DNA of 64,000 nucleotides from CAWAND01 sp963727915 (GCA_963727915.1 CAVSID010000001.1:186001-250000); one strand, 5' to 3'; shown: positions 31,117-42,625, counted from the stretch's first letter. Notes: generated by a model not told the origin, from the letters alone. Made by a program: numbers and translations.

Positions 31117-34100
31117 TCAGACAGAAGCAGCTTCGACGAGGACCGTGTCTTCACCCAGAATGTTCTGCAGCTGCGATACGAGCTCATCGCACATTCCGGT
31201 CGTGAAACTCGGGAATTCCAGCAGATATTTACGGGAGGACTCATGGACATGGAATGCAAACCTGTCTTCGCCAGGATAGGACGTCAACAAACCATGGACC
31301 CGCCGCATGCGACGGGCATCTCGATCCGCATTGCCCGTTGATTTTAACACCACAGTCAGCTTGCAGCGTCCGCTGGCCGGGATTGGTTCAGAGGCAATCT
31401 TTTCGACGACTGAAGGCGCGGCGGCGGCCTGCACGGCTGTCACAACCCGACCCTTGTTCCCGGCGCTAGCCACCTCGTGGCGCTCAATACTGGGCACGGC
31501 CAGGGCTCCATCCGGGCGGAATGCCGTGTTGGCCACGCTGTTAGTCGGCTCATCGGTCATGGTATCGGCCGACGGGGGACGCGCAATCGAACCGTTCGCC
31601 GGAGCGGATGCGGCATCTCCAAATGGTGGCGCTTGACCGGTCGACGGCTTGCGCCCGCTTGGGGCAGAATCGGCGGAGCGAACCAGACGCACCTCGGTCG
31701 TGATGTCGTCCACAAGAATCTTGGGTTCCCCACGTTCCCTGTCAACCTTCCCCCTGACCACAACGACCTTGTCGGGCGTCAGCCATTGGACCACATCCTG
31801 CCAGATGCGGCTGAAAACGACCAGCTCAATGCTGCCTTGCAGGTCTTCAAGGCTAACAAACCCCATCGGTTTGCCGGACCGCGTTTGATACGGCCTGACG
31901 TGGGTGACCATTCCGGCCACGCAGACGTTCTGACCCTGGTCCGTGTCGCCAAGCTCTCCACTGAAATGCGAGACGATCTGAGTCAGGTCGTCCATGAGTG
32001 GTGTCAGAGGATGATCGGAGACATACAGACCAAGGAGTTCTTTCTCCCATCCCAACTGCTGGCGCCGTGAGATCTCTTGTACGGCGGCGGGCAGTTCGAA
32101 CTTCTCCTGGACGCCCGTCCCAGATCCAAACATGGTCAGCTGGCCGACTTCTCTTGCCCGGAAATGTGAACTCGAAACCGCCAGCAGCCGATCCAGGTTC
32201 TCCAGCAAAGCCAGGCGGGAACCGAGGCTGTCAAACGCACCCACACGAACCAGGCTTTCCAGAGCCCGCTTGCCGACTTGGCGGAGATCTGCGCGGGTGG
32301 CGAAATCATTCAGATCCTTGAACGGGCGTTCCCGACGAGAGTCGAGGATCGCCTGGACAGCGCCCTCTCCGACGTTCTTGATGGCCGCCATGCCGTAGCG
32401 GATGGCCGGCGTTTCTCCCGAGTTGTCGTCTATTTCAAAGTCCATTCCGCTGGCGTTGACGTCTGGAGGCAGCACGTCAAAACCCATCCGCCGAACGTCC
32501 GCCATGTAGAGCGCCACCTTGTCTGTGTCCCCGCGGAACACCGACATCAGCGCCGTCATGTACTCCACCGGATAGTGGGCCTTGAGGTAGGCCGTCTGGA
32601 CGGCGATCACGCCGTAGTCGGCGGCGTGGGCCTTGTTGAAGCCGTAGCGAGCGAAATTCTCCCAATCGTCGAAAATCTCGCTGGCCACTGGCTTTTCCAT
32701 CCCGGCGTCAACCGCCCCGTGGATGAACTTCTCGCGGTGCTTGACCAGCTGCTTGGCTTTCTTCTTGGCGATGGCTTTGCGCAGGCCGTCCGCTTCCGAG
32801 GCGGTGTATCCGGCCAGCTGCATGGCGGCCGACATAATCTGTTCCTGGTAGACCGGGATCCCGAAGGTCTCGCGGAACACTGGCTCGAGGGCAGGGTGCC
32901 GGTAGCTGACCTTCTCTTCGCCGTGCATTCTCCTGATGTAGGTTGGGATAAACTCGAGCGGACCGGGACGATAGAGCGCGACCATGGCAATGACGTTGGC
33001 CAATTCCTTGGGCTTCATATCGACCAGGTAGCGGCGCATCCCGGCACCTTCCACCTGAAAGACGCCCAACACATCCCCCTGTCCCAGCAATTCGAAAGTC
33101 TCGGGGTCGTCGACCGGGATGGTGTCGATGCTCAACGTCACGCCGTGGCGTTGAGCGATCATCTCGCACGCTCGGGCCATCACGGTCAGAGTCGACAACC
33201 CGAGAAAGTCGACCTTCAGCAGGCCCAAGGAGTTCCAAGACTTGCATGTCAAATTGGGTGACAGCGCCGATGGGACTGTCCTCCAGGCTGCCGCGCGTCG
33301 GGCGGTGCAGCGGGATGTACTCTGTGATCGGACGGTCGGTGATGATCACACCGGCGGCGTGCGTGCCGGCGTTGCGCACCGTGCCTTCAAGTTTGGTCGC
33401 CGTGTCGATCAGATCCTGCATGTACGGCGCCGAACCGTAGGCTTCTTTGAAGGCAGTTATGTCCTCCAGCACGCTCTTGATGTGCACGGGCTTGCCCGGG
33501 ATGTTGGGGACGAGTTTGGCCACTCGGTCGACCTCGGGCAGTGGGATATCCAACACCCGGCCCACGTCGCGGATGGCGGCCCTGGCCCCAAGGGTGCCGA
33601 AGGTGATGATCTGGGCCACTTTGTCATGCCCGTACTTATTGGCCGTATACTCCAGCATGACGTGGCGTTTGTCATCCTGGAAGTCCAGGTCGATGTCTGG
33701 CATCGACACACGGCTCGGATTGAGGAAGCGCTCGAATATCAGCCCGTGCTCCAAGGGGTCGACCAGCGTGATGTCAAGACTGTAGGCAACGATCGACCCA
33801 GCCGCCGAGCCCCGTGCGTTATACCAAATGCTTTGGTCGCGTGCGTGACGGCAAAGATCCCACACGATCAGAAAATAGGTATCGAACCCCATTTCGTGGA
33901 TGATGCCCAGCTCATAGTCAAGCCGTTCACGGATGGCGGGCTCCTCCGATCGTGAGCTGTACCTCCGCTGCAAACCCTGTTCGCACAAGTTGCGAAGGAA
34001 GGACTCCGCCGTCTCACCCTCGGGGACTTCAAACTGCGGCAGATGGTATCCCTTGAAATCCAGGTCAACCTCGCACCGTTCGGCGATCACCAAGGTGTTC

Positions 34101-34885
34101 TGCAAGGCCCCCGGCACATGACCGAAAAGGTCCTGCATCTCCTTCGGGCTGCGAAGGTAGAAGGTGCCATCCGCCATGCGCATTCGGTCCGGATCGCTGC
34201 GAACGTTCCCCGTCTGGATGCAGAGCATGATGTCCTGCAGATCAGCATCTTCAGGATCGACGTAGTGCACATCATTGGTCGCCACAAACCGTCCCTGGTA
34301 GCGGGGAGCCAGGTCCAAGAGCTTCTTGTTCACATCATCAAGCTCGGGGATGCCATGGGATTGGAGTTCGAAGAAGAACCTATCCTGGCCAAAGACCTGA
34401 TAGTACCAATCGAGCCGCTCTGTTGCCGTCTCGATGTCCCCTCGCTGAAGGGCACGAGGCACATCCGCCGATAGACAACCGGTGGTGCAGATCAACCCTT
34501 GGCTATGGGCAGCGAGAAAGTCGCGATCAATTCTGGGTTTGTAGTAGAAGCCTTGCAGCTGCGCGGCGGAAGCGATTTGCAGTAGATTCTGGTAGCCGGT
34601 ATCGTTTTCTGCCAGCAGGAGGAGATGATAGGCGCGAAAGTCCTTCTGCGGATCCCGATCGGCCATAGCACGCGGGGCAAGATAGGCCTCCATGCCGACT
34701 ATCGGTTTGACCCCAGCGGCCTTGGCCGTCCGATAGAATTCGATGGCGCCAAACATCGTGCCATGATCGGTCAGGGCAACGGCCGGCATGTCGAGCGATT
34801 TGGTACGTTCGATGAGTTGTGAGATGTGGCTCAGGCCATCCAGCAGGGAGTATTCAGAATGGACGTGGAGGTGCACGAAAGACAT
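31117..34885 (-). CDS. dnaE: DNA polymerase III alpha subunit (one apparent frameshift)
   Basis: Replicative polymerase catalytic subunit, about 1255 residues. The N-terminal PHP domain is seen in FVHLHVHSEYSLLDG and ALTDHGTMFG, the catalytic aspartates in MPDIDLDFQD, and the C-terminal OB-fold and tail in the second frame. The frame changes at about 33232: LELLG should continue into LLKVDFLGLSTLTV. One extra base in a CTCC run accounts for it. The ATG at 34885 is preferred over the first codon of the open frame at 34942, because homologues begin at MSFVHLHVHSEYS. Pseudogene status can be excluded unless a second dnaE exists. Confidence 0.95.
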
Positions 34886-34927
34886 ACGATAGACCACCCG
34901 CTGAACCTGACTGTGACCGCGGCCCGC

Positions 34928-34933
34928 ATTATA
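34928..34933 (-). promoter_or_regulatory. -10 element upstream of dnaE
   Basis: TATAAT on the minus strand, giving a leader of about 36 bases before the ATG at 34885. No good -35 is visible. Confidence 0.5.
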
Positions 34934-35070
34934 GCCAACCACCCCTCACGGGGCCAGTGCCCGGCCATACGGGGCGACAATTTTAAGGTTGCCCGACATC
35001 GGAGACATCAACCCCGCTGTCTCCAGGCCGTTGTCATATCCCCTCAAACCCAGTTGCCGCGAGGCCACCC

Positions 35071-37452
35071 ATGTTCTCTCTGAGCCAACTCGTTGATGGT
35101 GTCCGCTTTTTGGGCTGGGATCTGGTGCGCAAGAGCATCCGTTTTGCCGGCTACCGAGATCGGTGGAGCCCCAAGCTCCACGCGCCGCCAACCGCACCGT
35201 CCCCAATTGGAGCCCTGGTTCGCACCCGCGACATCGAGCGGGGGGTCGAGCTCACCTTCCAGAACGCGGCGCTCGAGGTCGCCTTTCTGACGGACGATAT
35301 GGTGCGCCTCACCTGGTCCCCCGGCAAACGCGTCCCCGACTATGCCCTGGCTCGACACACCTGGCCCGCCGTCAAACTCCGCCGCACACAGGCGGAAGAC
35401 GGTGTCGTCTTAAGCACGTCCAGAATGAGCCTTCGCCTGGCGCAGACGGGAGCCGCGGCTTACTTCAACTCCCTTGGGAGATTGCTCCGGATGGACGATC
35501 CCCCCGGTCTGTTTGGAGAAGGCTGGATTCAGCAGGGCCCGCTCCGCCCGGACGAGCGCATTTTCGGATTCGGGGAACGCGCTGCGGGCCTCAATCTCCG
35601 CCCAGGCCGCTATCGGTTGTGGAACGAGGATCCGTCTGGGGGCTACCTTCCCAGACACGATCCGCTCTACATGAGCATCCCCGTGTACTCGGGTCTGCAC
35701 CAGGACGGCGCTTACATGGTGTTCTACAACAATCCCCACGATGGATACGTTGCTCTGGGGGAACGCTCCGAGGTGGCGTTCTCGGCGGGCGAGTTGGCGA
35801 CCTACTTCATCGCCGGGCCCCTCGAGACTGCCCTGCATCGGTTCCTGGAGCTGACCGGACGGCCGCCCATGCCCCGCGCTGGGCCCTCGGATTGCACCAG
35901 TCTCGCTGGGGATACAGGACTCAGAAGCAGATCCAAGCTGTCCTGGATGGTTATCGCTTCCACGAACTGCCCCTTAGCGCCGTGCATCTCGATATCGACT
36001 ACATGCGCGGGTATCGAGTTTTCACTGTGGATCGAGAGCGGTTTCCCGATCTTCCGGGTCTGGCTGCGAAGCTGCACGATGCCGGAGTTCGCCTTGTCGC
36101 CATCCTCAACCCGGGGGTCAAGCAGATAGGAAATTACGACGTCTATAGCGCTGGTATCGAAGGTGGGCACATGTGCCAGCTGCCCAACGGCCAGACCATG
36201 CGCGGCCTGGTTTGGCCAGGCTGGGTAGCCTTTCCTGATTTCACCCGTCCGGCCACACGCGCCTGGTGGGGAGATCTTTATCCTCCCCTGCTAGATGCGG
36301 GGATCGATGGCTTCTGGCACGATATGAATGAACCAACCTGTTTCGCTGCCTGGGGGCCAACGACGTTTCCCACGCAAACTCGCCACGACCTGGAGGGCAT
36401 CGGAGGAGATCACACCACCGCCCACAATTTGTACGGGCTCCAGATGGACCGGGCTGGTTTCGAAGCGCTTCGTTCCCTCCAGCCCGATCGGCGCCCATTC
36501 TTATTGACTCGCGCCGGCTGGGCTGGCGTCCAGCGCTATGCCTGGCATTGGACGGGCGACACCGTGTCCAGCTGGGAAGACCTGCAGATGACCTTACCCA
36601 GCCTGCTGGGACTCTCCCTGTCGGGCATCATCTTCTCCGGATCCGACATTGGGGGCTTCAACGGCCAACCCGATTCCGAGCTGTATCTCCGCTGGTTCGC
36701 TCTTTCCAGCCTCGTGCCGTTCCTTCGGGTGCACTCAGCCGCCACAGCCCCGCCGCGTGAACCCTGGAGGTATGGGTCCGAAGTTGTCCGCCAAGTCCGG
36801 CAGCTCCTTGAGTTCAGGCAATCTCTCACCCCTTATCTCTATACGCTGGCTGCCGAAGCCGCCCAGGGCGGACTTCCTTGGATGAGACCGGTCTTTTGGT
36901 TCGATCCGTCTGACAGCCGGCTGTGGGACATCGAGGACAGCTTCGGCCTCGGCTCCCATCTGCTGGCGGCGCCAATTCTGGGTCCCGGCCTGACAACGCG
37001 TGGATTAATCCTGCCCAGCGGGGGTTGGTATGACTATTGGGACGATGGTCGCCGGCTGGAGGGAGGCGCCTGTGTGACGCTGCCAGCCGCAAGTGTCACC
37101 CCCCCGCTTCTCATGCGTGAGGGAAGCGTTCTTACGACGCAAGAGGGAAACAGGCTGATCCTGACCTTGTGCCTTCCCCAGACCGGCGAGGCGCATGGGA
37201 CACTGTATAGTGATTCCGGGGATGGCTACGGCCCCTCCCGTTGGGATCGGTTTGATGCCACTGGAGACGGGAACACTTGGCGCCTCTCCTGGTCAACCGA
37301 GGGCGATTACCCTTTCGACTACCAGGATATCCAGATCCGCGTTCCATCTGGCAGGGGCCAGCGTCACCGCCATGGTGGTGGACGGCGTCCCGACATCCCC
37401 GGGCGAGAGCCTGCAACGCTTTAGGCAAATTGATCTCACCCTCACAGTGTGA
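35071..37452 (+). CDS. GH31 family glycoside hydrolase, alpha-glucosidase-like (two apparent frameshifts)
   Basis: About 793 residues when repaired. The N-terminal beta-sandwich region (IFGFGERAAGLNLR) is in the first frame to about 35873. After one missing C the barrel continues in another frame with the nucleophile aspartate in GFWHDMNEP and the acid/base aspartate in HWTGDTVSSWEDL. Near 37345 one extra base shifts again, and the frame GASVTAMVVDGVPTSPGES gives a normal C-terminal end at 37452. GH31 enzymes hydrolyse alpha-glucosides or alpha-xylosides. No signal peptide is visible, so it is probably cytoplasmic. It is divergent from dnaE and closed by a terminator. Confidence 0.9.
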
Positions 37453-37487
37453 TCCGGCGACAGGTCGGGCCCCGGCGCCCTCAAACA

Positions 37488-37517
37488 GAGCGCCCTCCAG
37501 CAGGAGGGCGCTCTTGT
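37488..37517 (+). terminator. Intrinsic terminator after the GH31 gene
   Basis: GAGCGCCCTCC and GGAGGGCGCTC form an 11-bp perfect stem with an AGCA loop, followed by TTGTGTT. Confidence 0.85.
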
Positions 37518-37538
37518 GTTCATGGCGTAGCCCGAAGG

Positions 37539-38557
37539 TCAGCTCTTGCCACCAGATGATGTTCGCCGGCTACGTGGCGCCGGTTTGGGCGCCTCGACGA
37601 TCGCTACGGCCGGTTCATAATCCCGGCTACCAAAGCGGGTCAGAAGCACAGCACCCAAGCCGATGCACACCAGCACAAACGGCGCTACCCATCCGACGCA
37701 CGGTATCAGCCCAAAACCACCGATCACCAGCGTCATGAGGAATCCGCCGATCCCGGCCTCTGCTGCTGGATGCATATCCCAGTTGAAGGCATGCCCCAAT
37801 CGGCGACCAACTTCAAGCCCCAGAGCCACCCAGCCGAAGACCCCCGCAATCAGCAGGAGCAGCAGGCCGAGAAAGCTTAGCGGCGAAAAGAGGATCGTGA
37901 TCAAGAGCAGGATCAGCGCCGGGATTCCGATGATCTGGGTCAGCAACCCCAGTCCCCCGGCGGCAAACGGCTGCGCCACGGCAGCGCGCGCCACACGCAG
38001 GGTGGGCTCGGGCCAGAAGATCACAACCAGCACGGCCAGCGCCGCCAGCATCAAGGTCCGGAAGCCAAACCACAGCAGACTGAAGAAGGGGCTCAGACGC
38101 GCAGACCAGTTGGGGATGGTCGGCTGGATCACCGACGGGCCCAGCCGGAAGTTGTATGGGAGATCCAGCCCCTGCCCCTCACCACCTGCCCATCGACCTG
38201 GGCGCCGGTATCACGGCGGAGGTTGCCGCCCACGCTCGACACGTCTCCGTAGATGTGGGAAGTACCGGTCAGCTCGGCGTTGCCGCCCAGGATCGAGACA
38301 TCGCCTGTCACTTCGCCGGACGCCGTCACATTGCCGCCCATGACCAGGACGCTGCCCTGTACCGTCGATCCTTCAAGCAGGTCGACGTTGCCTCCCAGAA
38401 CGATCAGATCGCCATCCTGCACCTGTCCACCTTCGAGGGTATACGAGTCCCCGAAGATCACCCGCCCATCTGCTGGTCCGGCGGCCAAGGCCGTCGTCGG
38501 GAGCAGAAGCATGAGCATTGAAACCAGGGCTAGACTTGCCAACACTTTTCTTTTCAT
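37539..38557 (-). CDS. Bactofilin-like/polymer-forming domain membrane protein (probable frameshift)
   Basis: The first 140 residues have a signal-like helix (MKRKVLASLALVSMLMLLLP) and a repetitive right-handed beta-helix pattern (GNVDLLEGSTVQGSVLVMGGNV) as in bactofilins. That frame ends at 38129. A second frame carries five to six membrane helices (SLLWFGFRTLMLAALAVLVV) and starts by GTGA overlap. Reading the second frame upstream gives a smooth join (GLDLPYNFRLGPSV), and homologues I know combine both parts in one protein. One missing G near 38170 would fuse them into about 339 residues. Two coupled genes remain possible. It lies two bases from the anti-sigma-like gene. Confidence 0.7.
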
Positions 38558-38558
38558 C

Positions 38559-39113
38559 TCAGTTCTCCTTAGTTCGAGTTTGCAGGACGGCTCGGTAGAA
38601 GGACGCCGTCCATAGCGCGCTAAATCCGGTGTAGAGCAGGATCAGGCCCAGGGCGGCGGCCATGCCCGCCCAAAGCAGACCAAAGTTGGCGAATGGCGGA
38701 AGGGCATTTGCCACTATCCGCAGCGATTCCAAGATTACCCGCAGCTGAGCATTCAAACTTGCCAGCTGGCCCAAGACAATTCCGGCTGCCTTGGCAGGTG
38801 CCTCAAGGACCCACCAGGCCATGACCGCAAAGGTCGAGATCGAACCAAACGCGCTCAGGGAGAGAGCCAGAACTGTTTGACGCCTGTGGCGTCGCTGCCG
38901 GGCCAATACCAGTCTCTCAAACCAGCGAGCGCTGAAGCCTGCCTCCGGTGTTACCACCGGCCGGGCATCCAGGGCCTGGCGGGCGGCCGACCAGCGATCT
39001 GAAAACGCCTGACACTCGGCGCACACCGCCAGGTGTTCGGCCGCCAGCTGGGAAGTCGCCAAATCGGCGGGGTGACCCTCAAGGATCCAGAACCTCACCT
39101 GTTCATGATCCAT
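38559..39113 (-). CDS. Zinc-finger anti-sigma-like membrane protein
   Basis: About 184 residues. The N-terminal domain has the HLAVCAEC pattern (His-x3-Cys-x2-Cys) of ZAS/zf-HC2 anti-sigma factors. Two membrane helices follow, one near LALSLSAFGSISTFAVMAWW and one near the C-terminus. The start ATG at 39113 follows GGAGG and overlaps the sigma-factor gene by 11 bases, which is the usual coupling of a sigma factor with its inhibitor. It is expected to hold the adjacent ECF factor at the membrane. Confidence 0.85.
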   Translation of the reverse strand: MDHEQVRFWILEGHPADLATSQLAAEHLAVCAECQAFSDRWSAARQALDARPVVTPEAGFSARWFERLVLARQRRHRRQTVLALSLSAFGSISTFAVMAWWVLEAPAKAAGIVLGQLASLNAQLRVILESLRIVANALPPFANFGLLWAGMAAALGLILLYTGFSALWTASFYRAVLQTRTKEN

Positions 39114-39675
39114 TGCGCGCCTCCACTTCCTCGGCGGACCAGCCCTCCGCCAGAGCACGCCGCGCCCGGAACATCCGGCTCTTGACGGCACTCTGGCTCA
39201 GCTTGAGACTGTCCCCGATGTCATCCAGCGGCATGTCGTACCAATAGTGCAGGACAATCGCCGCTCGATCCACCGGGTCAAGCTCTTCGATCAACATCTG
39301 GATGCGGCCGGCCGTTTCTGATTCGATGATCCCGGCTTCTGGGGCCGTCATCGATGCGCCTTGCGTGCCGGCCGCATCCAGCGGAAGCGTGGGAACTCGT
39401 CGCCGGCGCAGCGTGTCCACGCAGTGGTTGGAGGCGATGGTTAGGATCCAGTTGGCGAATCTGCGCTCGGCATCGTACCGACGCATGTGACGGTATGCCT
39501 TCAGGAAGCTCTCCTGCGCGGCGTCCTCCGCCGCGGCAGGGTCACCGAGGATCCGGTAGCACAGGTTGAAGACGGGAGCCTGGTAGGCGTCCACGAGATT
39601 GGCGAAAGCCATGTCGTCCCCATCCTGGGCACGCGCAATCCACATGGCCTCATCTGGGTTGTGCGTGGTGGGCAT
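39103..39675 (-). CDS. ECF-family RNA polymerase sigma factor
   Basis: A 190-residue sigma-70 family protein. Region 2 is visible in AYQAPVFNLCYRILGDPAAAEDAAQ and region 4 in LPLDDIGDSLKLSQSAVKSRM with its helix-turn-helix. No region 1 or 3 is present, as in extracytoplasmic-function factors. It is followed by its probable membrane anti-sigma factor and the bactofilin-like protein, suggesting a three-gene envelope-response unit. No promoter with a clear ECF signature was identified upstream. Confidence 0.93.
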   Translation of the reverse strand: MPTTHNPDEAMWIARAQDGDDMAFANLVDAYQAPVFNLCYRILGDPAAAEDAAQESFLKAYRHMRRYDAERRFANWILTIASNHCVDTLRRRRVPTLPLDAAGTQGASMTAPEAGIIESETAGRIQMLIEELDPVDRAAIVLHYWYDMPLDDIGDSLKLSQSAVKSRMFRARRALAEGWSAEEVEARNGS

Positions 39676-39794
39676 GCCCCGAATTGCCTTTCTTCCGCGC
39701 TCTCTACTTACCTATACGCAGGAATCGGGAACGGGTTGCAGGGACATGGCAAAGAAGCCGGCGCCCCGGGGATGGAGCGTGGGCCGACCGCTTA

Positions 39795-41768
39795 TCAGGC
39801 TGGCGTGGTTTGAGGGTGGAACTGGGTCTCGTATAGGTTGGCATACAGACCCCCTTGGGCAAGGAGCTGGCCATGCCTTCCGCGCTGCACCAGCCGCCCT
39901 TGCTGCATGACAAGGATCTGGTCGGCACCTATGACTGTGCTCAGCCGGTGCGCGATCACGATTGAAGTTCTCCCCTGCATAACCTTCTGCATCGCGTCCT
40001 GGATCAGGGCCTCAGACTGTAAGTCCAGGTGGCTCGTGGCCTCATCCAGGATCAGGACCCGCGGATCCTTAAGGATCACACGGGCGATCGCCACACGCTG
40101 CTTCTCACCACCCGAGAGGCGGTAGCCGCGCTCGCCAACTACCGTCTCGTAACCCTCCGGGAGACTGGCGATGAACTCATGGATGTTGGCGGCCCGGCAT
40201 GCGGCCTCAACTTCCGACAAGGAGGCATCCGGCCGAGCATAGAGCAGGTTGGTCATCAGCGAATCGTGAAAGAGGTAGGTTTCCTGGGTGACCATGCCGA
40301 TGTGTTCTGCCAACCTGTCCAGCGATAGAGTTCGCAAGTCCTGGCCGTCGAGCTTCACCTGACCCTGGACAGGATCATACAGGCGCGGCACGAGATAGGT
40401 GATGGTCGTCTTGCCCGCCCCGCTTGGCCCGACCAAGGCCGCCACCTCTCCGGGCTGGATGTCGAAGCTGACCCCCTGAAGGGCCCAGCGAACTTCGGGC
40501 TCTGTCGGTGGGATCGATTCGCGCTCGTCCATGCCGTCGCCGTCAGGCTTCTGGGACCGTTCTTTGGGGACATAAGTCGCGCTCCGACGAAAACGCCGGA
40601 CTTCTTCCAAGCCCACGGGGCGATCATCCTGTCCGTGGTAGGAGAACCAGACCTCCTCGAACGCCACATGGCCGCTCACCTCGTCGAGGCGAATAGGTTG
40701 GGGGGGATCCTGGATCTCCTGCGGCAGGTCGAGCACCTCAAACACACGCTCAAAGCTCACCATCGACGTGGCGAAGTCGACCCGCACATTGGTCAGTGCC
40801 ATAAGCGGACCATACAAGTCGCCCAAGTAGGCGGTGAACGCCACAATCGTCCCGATGGTGAAGGCACCCTGCAGCACCAGGTGGCCCCCCATCCAGAAGA
40901 TCAATGCCGTTCCTAAGGCGCTCACAAGACTCAAACCCAGGGTAAACCAACGGCCCACCACTGCCTGGCGAATGCCGACGTCACGCACATCTGCAGCCCG
41001 GTCGGCAAAGCGGTCGACCTCCGTACGGTAGCGGCCAAAGATCTTCACCAACAGCGCTCCGCTGATGTTGAGCGTCTCGTTCATCATGGCGTTCATGCGA
41101 GCGTTGTGTTCCATCGAAAGGCGCGTGATCTGGCGCAGCGTCCGACCAACTCGGCGTGCCGGAATGACAAACAGGGGTAGGATGGCGATTCCCAGCAGCG
41201 TGAGGCGCCATTCCAACCCAAACATAATCGCTAGCGTGGCCACCAGAGAGACGGCGTTGCTGATCAGCGTCATCACCGTACCTGTGATGGCGCGCTGGGC
41301 CCCAACCACATCGTTGTTGAGGCGGGACATCAACTCGCCCGCATGCGTGTGGGTGAAGAAACGCAGGCTCAGGCGTTGGATGTGGCCATACAGATCGCGC
41401 CGTAGGTCGTAGATCACGCCTTCGCCGATACGAGCGCTGGCGTAGCGCTGGGCGACTCCGAGCAACCCGTTGATCAGCGGAACGGCGACCATGCCCAGGG
41501 CGAGCAGGTTCAAGCGGCCGACATCACGATTGGGCAGCGCTCTGTCGATGAGATCGCGAATCAGGAGGGGCGGCAGGAGCGAAAGCAGAGAGATGGCCAC
41601 GATCGTGACCAGGATAACGGTCACGCCGCGCCAATATGGGCACGCGTAGCGGGCAACGCGCAGGATCAGATCCCGGCTGACCTGCGGCCGATCCTGTTCT
41701 TCGTCGTACCTGATGAATGACCACCAGTTTCCGCTGTGCCAACCCATCCAGACGACCTGGCCTTTCAT
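39795..41768 (-). CDS. ABC transporter, fused membrane and ATPase domains
   Basis: A 657-residue half-transporter of the exporter type. Six membrane helices span roughly residues 45-340. The ATPase domain has Walker A GPSGAGKTT, signature LSGGEKQ and Walker B VLILDEATS. Between the first strand of the ATPase domain (VWFSYHG) and ALQGVSFDI there is a charged insertion of about 45 residues not usual in the family. The ATG at 41768 is taken with GGAG just before it. It would dimerise; the substrate is unknown. Confidence 0.92.
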   Translation of the reverse strand: MKGQVVWMGWHSGNWWSFIRYDEEQDRPQVSRDLILRVARYACPYWRGVTVILVTIVAISLLSLLPPLLIRDLIDRALPNRDVGRLNLLALGMVAVPLINGLLGVAQRYASARIGEGVIYDLRRDLYGHIQRLSLRFFTHTHAGELMSRLNNDVVGAQRAITGTVMTLISNAVSLVATLAIMFGLEWRLTLLGIAILPLFVIPARRVGRTLRQITRLSMEHNARMNAMMNETLNISGALLVKIFGRYRTEVDRFADRAADVRDVGIRQAVVGRWFTLGLSLVSALGTALIFWMGGHLVLQGAFTIGTIVAFTAYLGDLYGPLMALTNVRVDFATSMVSFERVFEVLDLPQEIQDPPQPIRLDEVSGHVAFEEVWFSYHGQDDRPVGLEEVRRFRRSATYVPKERSQKPDGDGMDERESIPPTEPEVRWALQGVSFDIQPGEVAALVGPSGAGKTTITYLVPRLYDPVQGQVKLDGQDLRTLSLDRLAEHIGMVTQETYLFHDSLMTNLLYARPDASLSEVEAACRAANIHEFIASLPEGYETVVGERGYRLSGGEKQRVAIARVILKDPRVLILDEATSHLDLQSEALIQDAMQKVMQGRTSIVIAHRLSTVIGADQILVMQQGRLVQRGRHGQLLAQGGLYANLYETQFHPQTTPA

Positions 41769-41787
41769 TCGCTCCGCCCGACGGCGG

Positions 41788-41796
41788 ATTATATCA
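41788..41796 (-). promoter_or_regulatory. Extended -10 promoter of the ABC transporter gene
   Basis: TGA-TATAAT on the minus strand, about 20 bases before the ATG, leaving a short leader. Confidence 0.55.
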
Positions 41797-41865
41797 GCCG
41801 CGTGCCTGTCTCCCGGACGATCGGGCGACGGATGACGGCACGTCGCACGAGGCGCGACGTTGGTT

Positions 41866-41874
41866 TGTTATACT
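41866..41874 (+). promoter_or_regulatory. Extended -10 promoter giving a leaderless DUF429 mRNA
   Basis: TGT-TATACT ends nine bases before the ATG at 41883, so transcription should begin on or next to the start codon. No ribosome site is visible. Confidence 0.5.
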
Positions 41875-41882
41875 CTGGATCG

Positions 41883-42625
41883 ATGACCGGAACTAACCAA
41901 TCCGCAGCCCAAACCAACGTACTGTCCGTCGACTTGGCCAGCCGACGGTACCGGGACTTCGGTTTTGCGTTCATTCGCCCCGGCTCTGGGGCCCCGCAAT
42001 TCCCCAAACCTGATGAATTCGGGCTGCAAGAACCCCCGGACGCTGCCAGTCTGGCGGCCGCCTTCGAGGGTTTCTGTGGCCAACACGACGTCGGCCTTCT
42101 CCTCCTTGACGGCCCCAGGCTTGGCGCTACCCGGAGTATCCCATCGAGCACATGCGGCTGTGCGAGCGGGTGCTCAACACCCCTGGCAAGACGGGGGCGC
42201 CGGGCCACGTCAAGCCAGCCCCGCTCCTGAACTATGTTGAGTTCTCGATCGATGTCTTTCGACACCTGCATGATGACTTTGGCTGGTCGCTTCTCACCCA
42301 TGACTGGCCCACCAGACCGCGCCAGCGGTGGGTGATTGAGGTCTTCCCCTCATCCGCCTGGAATCTGCTGGGTTGGGAGCGCCTGCCCTCCCGCCCGCGA
42401 ACGGCCGAAAGGATCGCGCCCTGGCACCGTTTGCTGGCCAACGGCCTCAACTGGGACTTGCCCGACTATCTGACCCATGACGAGCTCCAGGCGGCCGTCG
42501 TCCTGCCGCTGGGTGAGGCGATTGCGAATAGGGATCCCGAGGGCGTTGTGCTGGCCGGGGTCGATCCGATTTGGGACGATGGGGATGTCTTCGAGGGGCT
42601 GATCGCTAATCCGTCGCGCGGCTGA
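41883..42625 (+). CDS. DUF429 domain protein (one apparent frameshift)
   Basis: About 247 residues when repaired. DUF429 proteins have an RNase-H-like fold and are predicted nucleases or regulators. The first frame carries the N-terminal VDLASRRYRDFGFAF strand and LLLLDGP, then breaks at about 42115. One missing C restores the continuation YPIEHMRLCERVLNTPGKTG and then WVIEVFPSSAWNLLGW and VVLAGVDPIWDDGDVFEGL in the second frame. It is divergent from the ABC transporter and convergent with elp3. Confidence 0.8.

Noticed and set aside
32278..33261. A 327-codon open frame on the plus strand opposite dnaE
   Set aside because: It is the antisense shadow of a conserved GC-rich gene; the protein shows no family features and has no ribosome site. 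Similar long shadows opposite actB (7310-8335), elp3 (42999-43982), pyrH (56047-56892) and the nitroreductase (63292-63984) were left out for the same reason.
38129..38132. Two independent coupled genes (beta-helix protein and membrane protein)
   Set aside because: Not excluded, but the sequence before the second start reads smoothly in its frame, and both parts normally occur in one protein; kept as one gene with reduced confidence.
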